Source: Pseudoduganella dura
GTDB taxonomy: Bacteria > Pseudomonadota > Gammaproteobacteria > Burkholderiales > Burkholderiaceae_D
Length of the DNA stretch: 64,000 nt
Direction of reading: 5' to 3'
Assembly (NCBI RefSeq): GCF_009727155.1
Contig: NZ_WNWM01000002.1
Location: 5,642,001 to 5,706,000, forward strand
Within the stretch, counting starts at the first letter, position 1, and the number at the start of each line of letters is the position of its first letter. The notes beneath the pieces are model-generated. The model ran no database searches and had not been told where the DNA came from. It saw nothing but the letters and a program-made list of their open reading frames with translations. Both the position numbers and the translations under genes were made by a program. Below are positions 47,115-55,346 of this stretch, piece after piece.

Positions 47115-47825
47115 ATGTTCAACAAACGAATTGTACCCCGGATCGTCACGCTGTTGCTCGTCGGCACCACCAAGTTTTCGATGGCGGCGCCGGTGACGCC
47201 CGAGCAGCTTGTCGCCCAGGTACAACAGGCGGCGCAGGACCAGCTGCAAAGGCATGCCGGATTGGCAAACTGGAGCGAGCCGCGCTTCACCGTGGAAGTT
47301 GTCCGTAATACCAGGCCGATCGGCGCATGTACGCAGCCGCCCAGAGTGGAACCGGCCGATGTTCGCACACCGGCGCGGATGCGCTTCGTGGCAATCTGTC
47401 CAGACCAGGGCGGCTGGCGCCACGAATTCGTCACACGCTCGAAAATTTCCGCGAAGGTGGCAGTTGCGGCAACAGACTTGGCAACAGGGAAAACCTTGTC
47501 TGCAGAAGATGTGTTGCTGGAGCGCCACGACATCAGTGGAATGCCGGACAGTTTCTCGGATTTGACGGTCGTGCAGGAGATGGCGACGCGCCGTACCATC
47601 CGCGCCGGCGATGTATTGCGGCAGAACATGCTGGTGGCGCCCACCCTGGTGAAGCGTGGCGATGCGATACGGATCGTGGCGAAGAAAGACCAGATCGAGG
47701 TCAGCATGGCCGGCGAAGCGCTCGATGGGGGAGGGCGCGGCGCCGCGGTCCGGGTCAAGAATGCCAGCGGCGTCGTCATCCGGGCCCGGGTCACGGAACA
47801 GGGGCAGGTCGAACCGTTGGAATGA
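47115..47825 (+). CDS. flgA: Flagellar P-ring assembly chaperone, FlgA
   Basis: Periplasmic chaperone for FlgI assembly, 236 residues. A Sec signal (about residues 1-24, ending FSMA-A) is followed by an N-terminal region and the C-terminal SAF domain: KVAVAATDLATGKTLSAEDVLLERHDI, MATRRTIRAGDVLRQNMLVAPTLVKRGDAIRIVAK and the end AAVRVKNASGVVIRARVTEQGQVEPLE. Start ATG 47115 is chosen because AAGG stands eight bases before it; the GTG at 47106 is too close to that site. Divergent from flgB, as in lateral and peritrichous systems. The next gene is unrelated to flagella. Confidence 0.93.
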   Translation: MFNKRIVPRIVTLLLVGTTKFSMAAPVTPEQLVAQVQQAAQDQLQRHAGLANWSEPRFTVEVVRNTRPIGACTQPPRVEPADVRTPARMRFVAICPDQGGWRHEFVTRSKISAKVAVAATDLATGKTLSAEDVLLERHDISGMPDSFSDLTVVQEMATRRTIRAGDVLRQNMLVAPTLVKRGDAIRIVAKKDQIEVSMAGEALDGGGRGAAVRVKNASGVVIRARVTEQGQVEPLE

Positions 47826-47989
47826 TTTCGCAGTAGAAACCAAGTTTCCTTTGTAAAACAACGACTTGGAGTTTTGTCAAACCTCGGTCCGGTTGAGGTG
47901 TCGCCCCTGGCGCTGCCTGCTAAGTTGAATGCGTATGCCGTAGCGATCGCAACCGCGATTCCGGCGTTCAACTTTCGGGGAGCACCACC

Positions 47990-48619
47990 ATGACAAAATT
48001 GAGACAGCGCCTGGCCATGGCCGCGGCCATTTTCGCCTTCGCACTGAACGCCCATGCCGCGATCGGCAGTGCCAGTGCCGCCGACGTGACGCTCGACGGC
48101 CAGCAGGCCGACGCGTTCGTCTATCAGCAAGGCTGGAATCCGCATGCGGGGCCACAAGGCGACCCGAGCGGCATCGGCACGGCGTTCGACGCATTCGGCT
48201 CCGGCAGCTACAACCTGCTCGACAAGTACGACAGCAACCAGGGTTTCTCGAATACGGGAACGCTGACGTTCACGTTCACGGAAACCACCGGTACCAACGG
48301 CCTGTGGACGGTCACCAATACCAGTGCGACGTCGATCGTCACGCTCGACCTGGTGTTCGCGATCCATGCCGGCAACCAGGGCGGCGCGTGGCTGTTCGAC
48401 GATGAAACGATCCAGCCGGGCGAGACGCTGCAGGGCGATTGGCAGATCCTGTGGACGGTAGGCAACAACAACGCCCACCCGGACTTCTCGAACCTGACGC
48501 TGTTCGAGCGCAATATGGTCACGACGCCGATTCCGGAACCGGGCACTTATGCGATGCTGCTGGCCGGGCTGATGGTGACGGGGGTGGCATACCGAAAGCG
48601 CCGCGGCAAGCAAGGCTGA
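47990..48619 (+). CDS. PEP-CTERM sorting-domain protein within the flagellar locus
   Basis: An exported protein of 209 residues. A signal peptide (to about residue 23, LNAHA-A), a Thr/Asn/Gly-rich beta region (SNTGTLTFTFTETTGTNGLWTVTNTS, WLFDDETIQPGETLQGDW) and a C-terminal sorting signal: IPEPGTYAMLLAGLMVTGVAYRKRRGKQG, i.e. PEP box, membrane helix and basic tail. It should be handled by an exosortase and displayed on the cell surface. GGGGAG precedes the start by seven bases. It sits between flgA and the convergent muramidase gene, with its own leader region (47826-47989) and terminator, so it is an insertion into the flagellar cluster rather than part of an operon. Confidence 0.9.
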   Translation: MTKLRQRLAMAAAIFAFALNAHAAIGSASAADVTLDGQQADAFVYQQGWNPHAGPQGDPSGIGTAFDAFGSGSYNLLDKYDSNQGFSNTGTLTFTFTETTGTNGLWTVTNTSATSIVTLDLVFAIHAGNQGGAWLFDDETIQPGETLQGDWQILWTVGNNNAHPDFSNLTLFERNMVTTPIPEPGTYAMLLAGLMVTGVAYRKRRGKQG

Positions 48620-48646
48620 GCAGGAGGGGGCGATTTTTGTGCCGAC

Positions 48647-48681
48647 ATGAAAACGGCGGACCACTGGTCCGCCGTTTTCAT
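48647..48681. terminator. Bidirectional terminator, 16-bp perfect stem
   Basis: The arm ATGAAAACGGCGGACC (48647-48662) pairs exactly with GGTCCGCCGTTTTCAT (48666-48681) around a three-base loop. Both strands end in TTTT within the stem, so it can stop both the PEP-CTERM transcript and the convergent motAB-flgMN-muramidase transcript. Confidence 0.85.
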
Positions 48682-48701
48682 TGCTGGCCGGCTTTCGCCA
48701 G

Positions 48702-49454
48702 TCAGTAGTCGGTGCGCGCGATCCTGGCCGCCAGCTTCGACAACTTCTGCACGTAGGCCGGGTCGGTGGCATAGCCGCCGCGCGCCAGCCCGCTGGCGAA
48801 CGCATGCGCGTCGTTGCCGGCGTTGAGCGCCTTCTGGTAGCGCGGGTTGGAGGCCAGCATGTCGGCGTAATCGCGGAACGCGGTGGCCTGGTCCGGGTAG
48901 CTGCGGAATTTCTCGACTTTCTTCACCGCCGCGCCATGCTCGTATTCGGTGGTCATGTTGGCGGCCACGTCGCCCTGCCACTGGCTGCCGGCCTTGATGC
49001 CGAACAGGTTGTTGGTGTCGGCGGTGCCGTTGCGCAGCGGGCGCTGGCCCCAGCCGGATTCGAGGGCGGCGTGGGCCGCCACGATGTCCGGCGATACGCC
49101 GAGCTTGGCCGCGGCCGCCTCGGCATGCGGCCGGATCGATGCCAGGAACTGCTGCTGGGCATCGCCATCGATGCCGGCCCCCGCGTCGGCCGCCCCGGTG
49201 CCGTCGAGCGGCAGGCCCGCCAGGCGGGCACGCAGCGCGGCGCCGTCCGCAGACAGCGGGGTGTCCGGCCCGGCGATCGATGCGCCGCCGCCTTCGGCGA
49301 TGAACGTCGCCACGTCGGCCTGGACCGACTGGAAGGCCGCCGAGAAGGCGCTACCGCCGCCGCCGGCGAACGAGGCCGGCAGGGCAGGGCGGGCGGAAGT
49401 CATGTTCGACGCGGTGGCCTGCGTGGCCTGCGTTGGCAGCGTGGGAAAGGTCAT
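48702..49454 (-). CDS. Flagellar glucosaminidase (separate FlgJ C-terminal domain, GH73)
   Basis: A 250-residue protein whose last 140 residues are the peptidoglycan hydrolase domain of FlgJ: SIRPHAEAAAAKLGVSPDIVAAHAALESGWGQRPLRNG with catalytic Glu in ALESGWGQ, then NLFGIKAGSQW, FRSYPDQATAFRDYADML and GGYATDPAYVQKL. The first 105 residues are Ala/Gly/Thr-rich and replace the rod-binding half, which is a separate gene at 40130. It should open the wall for the rod. It is the last gene of the transcript fliA-motA-motB-flgM-flgN, 15 bases behind flgN, and ends at a strong bidirectional terminator. Confidence 0.92.
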   Translation of the reverse strand: MTFPTLPTQATQATASNMTSARPALPASFAGGGGSAFSAAFQSVQADVATFIAEGGGASIAGPDTPLSADGAALRARLAGLPLDGTGAADAGAGIDGDAQQQFLASIRPHAEAAAAKLGVSPDIVAAHAALESGWGQRPLRNGTADTNNLFGIKAGSQWQGDVAANMTTEYEHGAAVKKVEKFRSYPDQATAFRDYADMLASNPRYQKALNAGNDAHAFASGLARGGYATDPAYVQKLSKLAARIARTDY

Positions 49455-49469
49455 GGCGGTAACGTCCGA

Positions 49470-49910
49470 TCAGGCCGGTTCGTAGGTCTGGTTTTCACCG
49501 TGCAGCACGCGCTGCATGATCGTGAATTGCTCGGCGAGCAACTCACCGTTGCGCTTGCCGGCCGCCTTCGCCGCCAGCACCATCTGTTCGAGCGCGTGCC
49601 AGTCGGCTTCGAGCCGCGCGCGCGGTTCCGGGCGCAGCAGCGAAAACACCTGCGCCATCGAAGGATTCGGCCCCGTCAGCCGCGTTGCCAGTTCGACCCG
49701 CAGCGCGCGCCGCACTTCCAGCGTGTCGACCAGGCCGGCGATCTCGGCCGCGATGCGGCCCAGGCGCTCCTGGTGGTGGCGGATCGCCGCATCGAATTGC
49801 TCTTCGAGCAGGCCGAGCAAGGTGCGGTAAGCCGCGCTGTCGTCGGCGACCCCCTGCAGCAATCCCGTCATCGCTTCCTGGCGGGTGGTATTACGTACCG
49901 CTGCGTTCAC
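49470..49910 (-). CDS. flgN: Flagellar export chaperone, FlgN family
   Basis: A helical chaperone of 146 residues for FlgK and FlgL. The long N-terminal helices (LLQGVADDSAAYRTLLGLLEEQFDAAI) and the C-terminal client-binding segment KRNGELLAEQFTIMQRVLHGENQTYEP agree with FlgN. Its position directly behind flgM supports the assignment, because flgM-flgN is a standard pair. The similarity of this family is generally low, so the call leans partly on context. Confidence 0.82.
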   Translation of the reverse strand: MNAAVRNTTRQEAMTGLLQGVADDSAAYRTLLGLLEEQFDAAIRHHQERLGRIAAEIAGLVDTLEVRRALRVELATRLTGPNPSMAQVFSLLRPEPRARLEADWHALEQMVLAAKAAGKRNGELLAEQFTIMQRVLHGENQTYEPA

Positions 49911-50177
49911 TCACTGGCCTCCGTGGAACCGCTGGATCATGCCGGCCAGCTTGCCGGCGTCGAACGGCAGTTCGCCCTTCGCCAGCGCGTCGCGCAGCAT
50001 GCTCACCTTGGCCTGGTCGAAGTCGGGCATGTCCTTCATGGCGGCCATCGCCGGCTGCAGCACGGCCGATTGCAGGGTTGCGGCGGCCGGGGCGGCAGCC
50101 CGCGGCTTTTCCGCCGGCGCGGTATCGGTAACGGTCTGCACCGTCGCCACGCCTGGCATTCCACTGGAAATTCGCAT
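49911..50177 (-). CDS. flgM: Anti-sigma-28 factor, FlgM
   Basis: A small anti-sigma factor (88 residues) that holds FliA inactive until hook completion and is then exported. The C-terminal sigma-binding helices are clear: FDQAKVSMLRDALAKGELPFDAGKLAGMIQRFHG. The N-terminal half is unordered and Ala/Pro-rich, as usual. ATG 50177 (MRISSGMPG, like the MKI start of other FlgMs, with AGAGG seven bases before it) is preferred over in-frame ATG 50210. It is encoded in the same direction as fliA, with motAB between them, so the sigma factor and its inhibitor are probably co-transcribed. Confidence 0.9.
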   Translation of the reverse strand: MRISSGMPGVATVQTVTDTAPAEKPRAAAPAAATLQSAVLQPAMAAMKDMPDFDQAKVSMLRDALAKGELPFDAGKLAGMIQRFHGGQ

Positions 50178-50215
50178 ACGTTGGCCTCTTGTCTTGGATT
50201 CGATTGCCATGTCCG

Positions 50216-51190
50216 TTACCTTCCACCCGGCAGCATCTTGTCGCGCAGCTGCTGCAAATCGTTCGCATCCGGCAGTTCCGTGTCGACACCCGGTGCAATC
50301 TCTTCCCTGTTGCCCGGCATGCCGAACATGTTGGCGATCGCGCTGGCCTGGCTGCTGGTCAGGATCAGCAGTTCGATCCGGCGGTTCACGCCGGCCCGGG
50401 CATTCCTCGTGTCGAGCGGCGCGCGGTCGGCCATGCCGACCACCTGCAGCACGCTGTCGGCCGGCATGCTGCCGGCAAGCAGTTGCGCCCGCGCGGACAT
50501 GGCGCGGTTCGACGACAGGTTCCAGTTGGAAAACGCGGCGTGGCTCGTATCTTCGTACTGCAACGAGTCCGTGTGGCCGACGATCAGCATCTGGTTTTTC
50601 ATGCGTGCAAACAAGGGTCCCATTTTACGCATCAATGCCAGGAATTTGCCCGTAGGCACTGCACTACCCCGCACAAACATGCCTTGCTTGTCGGTATCAT
50701 GCAACATGACACGAAGGCCATATGGCGTGATCACCGACTGCAGGTTGCTCTTCAGGCCAGCATCCTGGCTCATCTGTTGTAGGGCCTTGGCCAGCAGTTG
50801 CAGGTCATCCTTTGTTTCATAGGCAACCTTCGACGGCGCCTGCTGGGGATTCTGCTCGGTGCTGCGCTCTTCTTTCCCCTGCACGTCCGAATTGCCGGTA
50901 CGCGGCATCGGGAATCGTTCGATCAGGCTGCCGCGTGGCCCGCCGACGGCTTCCGGCATCACGCCCTTGCCCTGGTCGGTCTTGTTGCCGTCCGATTCCG
51001 TGAGGATCTGCTGCAGGCTTTCGGTATTGCGCGCCGCCATCAGCCACAACACCAGGAACAGGCACATCAGTGCCAGGCAGAAGTCCGCGAAGGCCACCTT
51101 CCACGCGCCACCGTGATCGTCGTGCGCATGCTTGCCGCCGCTGCGCTTGACGATCGTGGTCTCATGATGTTTCTCATGCGGCTTTTGCAC
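50216..51190 (-). CDS. motB: Flagellar motor stator protein, MotB
   Basis: Stator subunit of 324 residues. A basic N-terminus precedes one membrane helix (WKVAFADFCLALMCLFLVLWLMA) with the proton-binding Asp in AFADF. The periplasmic OmpA-like domain has MLIVGHTDSLQYED, NWNLSSNRAMSARAQLL and VGMADRAPLDTRNARAGVNRRIELLIL for peptidoglycan anchoring. The helix residues suggest proton drive, but this was not proven. It overlaps motA by 17 bases. Confidence 0.95.
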   Translation of the reverse strand: MQKPHEKHHETTIVKRSGGKHAHDDHGGAWKVAFADFCLALMCLFLVLWLMAARNTESLQQILTESDGNKTDQGKGVMPEAVGGPRGSLIERFPMPRTGNSDVQGKEERSTEQNPQQAPSKVAYETKDDLQLLAKALQQMSQDAGLKSNLQSVITPYGLRVMLHDTDKQGMFVRGSAVPTGKFLALMRKMGPLFARMKNQMLIVGHTDSLQYEDTSHAAFSNWNLSSNRAMSARAQLLAGSMPADSVLQVVGMADRAPLDTRNARAGVNRRIELLILTSSQASAIANMFGMPGNREEIAPGVDTELPDANDLQQLRDKMLPGGR

Positions 51191-52055
51191 TGCCGCCTCC
51201 TTCCATCGCGTTGATCCAGCTTTCCAGCTGCGCGAAGCTCGGCTTGGTATTGAGCTGCACCAGCCGGCGGCCGGAGTCGATCGCCAGCAGCGCAGGCTTG
51301 CCCGCCACGTGCGTTACCAGCACGACCTTCACCGATTCCAGCGCGCCGGCTTCCTCGGTCACCAGCTGCTTCAGCATGTTGCAGATCGGATCGATCAGGC
51401 CATAGCACAGGAAAATGCCGATGAACGTACCGACCATCGCGGCGCCGACTTTCTCGGCGATCTCGCCGGACGAGGCGCCGCCGCCCACGGTGCCCATCGT
51501 GATCACGATGCCGAGCACGGCCGCCAGAATGCCGAAACCGGGCATCGCTTCGCCGATCTTGCCCAGCGACTTGGCCGGCTGCGTCAGTTCTTCGTGGATC
51601 AGTTCCAGTTCCTGCTCGAGCACGCCTTCGAGTTCGTGCGCGTTGATCTTGCCCATTGCCATCAGGCGGAAGTTGTCGACGATGAATGCCAGCAGCTTCT
51701 GTTCTTCCAGCACGGAAGGGTAGCGCTGGAAGATCGCGCTGTCCTTGGGCGCCTCGACGTGGGCATCGAGGGCCTTCAGGCCGCCGGCGGCCAGCTGCAG
51801 CAGCTCGTACATCAGCAGCAGCAGCTGGCGCTGGAATTCCGAGTCGTACTTCTTGCGCACGATGATTTTCTTCAGCTGGTGCGCCAGCTCGTGGAGGATG
51901 TGCCCGGGATTGCCCAGCACGAGCGCGCCGACGCCCGCGCCGGCGATCACGAGCACCTCGACCGGGTGCCAGATCGCCGCGAACGTGCCGCCCATCAGCA
52001 CGTACCCGCCGAAGACGCTGCCGAAAATAATGAGAAGGCCAACGATTTGCTGCAT
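51174..52055 (-). CDS. motA: Flagellar motor stator protein, MotA
   Basis: Stator channel subunit with four membrane segments, 293 residues. VGLLIIFGSVFGGYVLMGG and PVEVLVIAGAGVGALVLGN are helices 1 and 2. The cytoplasmic loop carries the torque residues region (RYPSVLEEQKLLAFIVDNFRLMAMG, then EELTQPAKSLGKIGEAMPGFGILAAVLGIVITMG). The fourth helix is VGAAMVGTFIGIFLCYGLIDPI with the conserved Pro. It is preceded by fliA, as in lateral systems (lafS-lafT-lafU). Confidence 0.96.
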   Translation of the reverse strand: MQQIVGLLIIFGSVFGGYVLMGGTFAAIWHPVEVLVIAGAGVGALVLGNPGHILHELAHQLKKIIVRKKYDSEFQRQLLLLMYELLQLAAGGLKALDAHVEAPKDSAIFQRYPSVLEEQKLLAFIVDNFRLMAMGKINAHELEGVLEQELELIHEELTQPAKSLGKIGEAMPGFGILAAVLGIVITMGTVGGGASSGEIAEKVGAAMVGTFIGIFLCYGLIDPICNMLKQLVTEEAGALESVKVVLVTHVAGKPALLAIDSGRRLVQLNTKPSFAQLESWINAMEGGGSAKAA

Positions 52056-52090
52056 GGTAATTCCTTTTTATTGTGTGCCGGGAGCGTGGG

Positions 52091-52873
52091 TCACGCCTGC
52101 AGCACGGCTTTCATCTTGCCCAGCGCGGCCTTGTTCAGCTGGCATACGCGGGCATCCGTCAGGTCCAGCACGGCAGCAATTTCCTTGTAGCTGAGCTCGA
52201 ACTCGTAGTACATCTGCACCACGCGCTGCTCGCGTTCGTTCAGGCCGGTCAGCGCCTGTTCCAGGCTGCGCCGGACCGTGTACAGCTCTTCCGGGCTCGG
52301 CGCGCTGCCGGCGCTGCCATCGGCGGCGCCATCCTGCAGCAGGTCGTCGAAACTGGCCATCGTCTCGGCGTTTTCATCGAGCTGGTACGCCATGTATTCG
52401 TCGGCGGTGATGCCCAGGCCGGCGGCTGCTTCCTGTTCGGTCGGCTCGCGGCCCAGCTTGCGCGTCAATGCGCGCACGCCGTCGCGCAGCTTGTGGCTCT
52501 GCTGGCGCACGGCACGCGGGCGCCAGTCCTGCCGGCGCAGCTCGTCAAGTATCGCGCCGCGGATGCGCAGGCTGGCAAAGCTGCCGAACGCGGCATCCGG
52601 TTCGCCGTAGCGCCGCAGCGCCTCGAGCAGGCCCATCAGCCCGATCTGTTCCATGTCTTCGCGGTCGATCGCGCCGCCGACCTGCGAATTGAGCTGCCGC
52701 ACGATCTTCTTTACCAGCGGTGCATACGACAGCAGGTGTTTCTGCTCGGCTGCCGGCGACAACGCCTGCGCGGCCGCGCGCACTTCATAACTTTCGCCAT
52801 AGCTTTCGCCGTAGCTTTCGGCATGGCCGCCGCCGTAATTCCCGGCGGAGGATTCGGTTGCTGCATAGACCAT
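52091..52873 (-). CDS. fliA: RNA polymerase sigma-28 factor, FliA (RpoF)
   Basis: A flagellar sigma factor of 260 residues. Region 2 is LLSYAPLVKKIVRQLNSQVG...REDMEQIGLMGLLEALRRY (LVKKIV, DLxQxGxxGL type) with FGSFASLRIRGAILDELRRQDW (2.4). Region 3 is HKLRDGVRALTRKLGREPTEQE and region 4 is LNEREQRVVQMYYEFELSYKEIAAVLDLTDARVCQLNKAAL. It should direct late flagellar genes and be held by FlgM. The N-terminus has an unusual repeat (SYGE three times, residues 20-30) before the sigma domain. It is encoded within the fliKL-fliA-motAB cluster, the place of lafS in lateral systems. Confidence 0.93.
   Translation of the reverse strand: MVYAATESSAGNYGGGHAESYGESYGESYEVRAAAQALSPAAEQKHLLSYAPLVKKIVRQLNSQVGGAIDREDMEQIGLMGLLEALRRYGEPDAAFGSFASLRIRGAILDELRRQDWRPRAVRQQSHKLRDGVRALTRKLGREPTEQEAAAGLGITADEYMAYQLDENAETMASFDDLLQDGAADGSAGSAPSPEELYTVRRSLEQALTGLNEREQRVVQMYYEFELSYKEIAAVLDLTDARVCQLNKAALGKMKAVLQA
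52784..52819 (-). repeat. 12-bp tandem repeat encoding SYGE in FliA
   Basis: Three near-identical 12-bp units in the fliA coding region encode Ser-Tyr-Gly-Glu twice plus Ser-Tyr-Glu (residues 19-30). The unit keeps the frame. The segment precedes sigma region 2 and is probably disordered. Confidence 0.6.
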
Positions 52874-52887
52874 GTGGGCTCCGCTTC

Positions 52888-53379
52888 CTATTCGAGGATC
52901 AGCTTGCCGATCATGACTTCCCTGAACGGCTGCTCGCGTTCGTCCTTTTCGTACTGTTCCTCGAACGCTTTGTTCAGCGTTTCGGCGAAGTCATCGATCG
53001 TCATGCTCTGTGCCTTGTCCATCGGCAGCCCCGACAGCGTGCGAACGGCCACGCTGCGCAGCAGCGGCAGGTGTTCCTTGGCTTCCTTTTCCAGCTTGAC
53101 CGGCGTGGTCACCACCAGGTCGGCGGACAGGTAGTGCGCCACGCCCTCGTTCGGCGAACGGCGCAGCATGACGATGACCTTGTCCACGGTCAGGTACTTG
53201 ACCGGGCCGGCTTCCTCTTCGTCGTGTTTCTTTTTCTTCTTCTTCGGTTTCTTTTCCTCGTCGTGGTGGTCCGACTCGGCGGCTTCGGCCTTCGGGGCCA
53301 GGAACCACACGGCCGCGCCGGCGCCGCCGCCGCAGACCAGGGCCACGGCAAGGATGATGATGATGAGCTTCTTGTTCAT
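52888..53379 (-). CDS. fliL: Flagellar basal-body-associated protein, FliL
   Basis: A 163-residue inner-membrane protein that surrounds and stabilises the stator. One N-terminal membrane helix (LIIIILAVALVCGGGAGAAVWF) is followed by an acidic/basic linker with a run of Lys (KKPKKKKKKHDEEE) and the periplasmic stomatin-like domain (YLTVDKVIVMLRR, HYLSADLVVTT, LPLLRSVAVRTLSG, REVMIGKLILE). The Lys run is more extreme than usual. Confidence 0.92.
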   Translation of the reverse strand: MNKKLIIIILAVALVCGGGAGAAVWFLAPKAEAAESDHHDEEKKPKKKKKKHDEEEAGPVKYLTVDKVIVMLRRSPNEGVAHYLSADLVVTTPVKLEKEAKEHLPLLRSVAVRTLSGLPMDKAQSMTIDDFAETLNKAFEEQYEKDEREQPFREVMIGKLILE

Positions 53380-53386
53380 TTAAGTC

Positions 53387-54628
53387 TTACTCCCGCGCCA
53401 TCGCGAAGGTGGTGGTAGGGTGGTCATCGCCTTCGCTCAGCGCGCGGCCGGGGCCGCGCTGCTGTTCGCGCTGTTGCTCGGCTTCCCGCTCTTGCTGGCG
53501 GCCGCGGCCTTCGCTGTCGGCCAGCGAACGCGACGGCGTCTGCGTGACCGTCACGGCCACGTCGCCGCCCTGGCGCTGCGACAGGTCTTGCCGCATCGAG
53601 TCGCCTACGGCGTTCAGCTGGCGCACCACTTCGCCGTGCGTGGCCGACATGCTGACATGCAGCGCACCGGCCGACTGGCGGATCGAAATCTCGATGGTGC
53701 CGAGGTTGGGCGGCTCCAGACGGATAACGGCTTGATCGTTCCCTTTCTGAAGGGTAACTTGCAGACGATCGCCGAGCGCGGCGCGCAGCGGCTGTTGCCA
53801 CGTGTCTGGATTGCCGGCCAGTTTCACCGTGTCGGCGGGCGCGGCGGTGCCGGCGGCCGGTGCCGCCGATGCCATCACGCCACGGAAGCCGCTTTCCCCC
53901 TGCGGCTGGCCGGATTGGCCGGACTGGCCATCCTGGCCGGATGGCGCAGCGCCGTCCTGCGCCGCCAGTACGGCGGCCGCCGTCGAGGTGGCCGCGCCGG
54001 CAGCTGCACCGTTGCCGGCGGTAGCGGGCTGGCGCGCTTCGGCGCCGGCCTTCGGTGCCGCCGTTTCGCCGGTGGCGGGCAGGGACCCCTGCAGCAGCCG
54101 CGCCGCAAGCGGCGAGGTTGCCACGCCGCTGGCGGCGGTGATCGCATCCGCGGCGGCCTGGCGGGCACTGTCGGACATGCCGGCGAGCAGCGTGGCGCCG
54201 CGCGCCTGGCCGCCGGCGGCCAGCAGCGAGCGGTCCGCCGTGAACGCCGCCGCGGCCTGCGCCTGCGGTTGCGCGGTGGGCAGCATGGCAAAGTGCAGCG
54301 CCGGCATCATGGCCGCCAGCGGCATGTCGGCCGGCGTTTCTTCCGTTGCCTGCGCGGTTTCCCCGTCCTGGCCGTCGACCTTCCCGCCGGGCTGCGTCCC
54401 GGCCGCGCCGGTCATGCCGGCAGGCAGCGCCAGGCTGGCGAAGTCGAACAGCTGGGCGAACAGCGGCAGCGCGGCGGGCCCTTCGGCCGTTTCCGCGGTT
54501 GCCACGTCGGCCGCCCCCGCGGAAGTCGCGGCGGAGGGAGCAATGGCGGCGCCGCCAATGGCAGCGCCTGGCAGCGTGGTGTTCGCTGCCGCCGCGCCAC
54601 CCGGCGCGGAAGGGGTTGGGATCATCAT
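53387..54628 (-). CDS. fliK: Flagellar hook-length control protein, FliK
   Basis: Molecular ruler and export switch, 413 residues. The long N-terminal part is Ala/Gly/Pro-rich, low-complexity and highly variable, as in the family. The C-terminal switch domain is clear: LGDRLQVTLQKGNDQAVIRLEPPNLGTIEISIRQSAGALHVSM and EVVRQLNAVGDSMRQDLSQRQGGDVAVTVT, including the conserved LxPxxLG motif. The tail is Arg/Gln/Glu-rich. It overlaps the end of the upstream fliT-like gene by four bases. Confidence 0.92.
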   Translation of the reverse strand: MMIPTPSAPGGAAAANTTLPGAAIGGAAIAPSAATSAGAADVATAETAEGPAALPLFAQLFDFASLALPAGMTGAAGTQPGGKVDGQDGETAQATEETPADMPLAAMMPALHFAMLPTAQPQAQAAAAFTADRSLLAAGGQARGATLLAGMSDSARQAAADAITAASGVATSPLAARLLQGSLPATGETAAPKAGAEARQPATAGNGAAAGAATSTAAAVLAAQDGAAPSGQDGQSGQSGQPQGESGFRGVMASAAPAAGTAAPADTVKLAGNPDTWQQPLRAALGDRLQVTLQKGNDQAVIRLEPPNLGTIEISIRQSAGALHVSMSATHGEVVRQLNAVGDSMRQDLSQRQGGDVAVTVTQTPSRSLADSEGRGRQQEREAEQQREQQRGPGRALSEGDDHPTTTFAMARE

Positions 54629-54936
54629 GCGTCGGTTCCGGCTAGGTCATTGTCGAGGGCGTAAGCGAGCCAGCCCTCTTTGTGGGAATTCATCTGTTGC
54701 AGGTGCTTGGCCAGCTCGCTGCTGGCGGTGCTGGCGGCCTGGACAGCCGCCTCGTGCCGCCCCCGCAGGGCGGCCAGCGCGGCGCGCTCGGCCGGCGTCC
54801 ACGCGCCTTGCGCGGCCATGGCCGGCAGGGCGGACGCCATCAGCGTGTTCAGCGCCGCCAGCGCCTTCCAGTCGGCGGCGGCGGTGGCGGCGGCGACCTG
54901 CTGCGCCAGCCGCACCAGCTCCTGTTGCCTAACCAT
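54625..54936 (-). CDS. Small helical protein in fliT position
   Basis: A 103-residue protein predicted to be almost all helix (VRQQELVRLAQQVAAATAAADWKALAAL, ERAALAALRGRHEAAVQAA, ASSELAKHLQQMNSHKEGWLAY). It lies between fliS and fliK, overlapping fliS by eight bases and fliK by four, so it is translated with them. In many loci this is the place of FliT, the FliD export chaperone, and in lateral loci of a similarly small unnamed gene. Sequence evidence for FliT is weak. Confidence 0.65.
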   Translation of the reverse strand: MVRQQELVRLAQQVAAATAAADWKALAALNTLMASALPAMAAQGAWTPAERAALAALRGRHEAAVQAASTASSELAKHLQQMNSHKEGWLAYALDNDLAGTDA

Positions 54937-55318
54937 GCTTGGCCTGCACGCCGAGCCAGCCTTGCTTGATCGTCGTCAACAGGCCAACCACCTCGTCGAT
55001 GATGGCCGGCTCCATGTCGATGCCGGCGCGGTACAGGCGGGCGGCGCAGTAGTCATACAGGCGGCCCAGGTTGGCGACCACTTCGCCGCCGTTGTCGAAG
55101 TCGAGCGAGCTCGACAGGCCGTTGATGATCTGCGTGCACTTGTCCAGGCTGATTGCCTTCTGCTCGTAGCGGCGCGCGGCGAGGTGGCCGCGCGCGCGCG
55201 CCAGTTCTTCCAGCAGGCCGTCGGTCAGCACGAGCACCAGTTCGACCGGCGAGGCGCGCGCGGTCTGCGCGTCCAGGTTGGTTGCGTGGTATTCGCCGTA
55301 GGCATCGAGATTCATCAT
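54929..55318 (-). CDS. fliS: Flagellin export chaperone, FliS
   Basis: A 129-residue four-helix chaperone that keeps flagellin unpolymerised. Family features are the N-terminal AYGEYHATNLDAQTARASPVELVLVLTDGLLEELARARGHL and, further on, EQKAISLDKCTQIINGLSSSLDFDNGGEVVANLGRLYDYCAARL. The order fliD-fliS is standard. No flagellin gene is in the window. Confidence 0.94.
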   Translation of the reverse strand: MMNLDAYGEYHATNLDAQTARASPVELVLVLTDGLLEELARARGHLAARRYEQKAISLDKCTQIINGLSSSLDFDNGGEVVANLGRLYDYCAARLYRAGIDMEPAIIDEVVGLLTTIKQGWLGVQAKHG

Positions 55319-55346
55319 GTGGTCACCGTTTGACTGGGAAGCCCCG

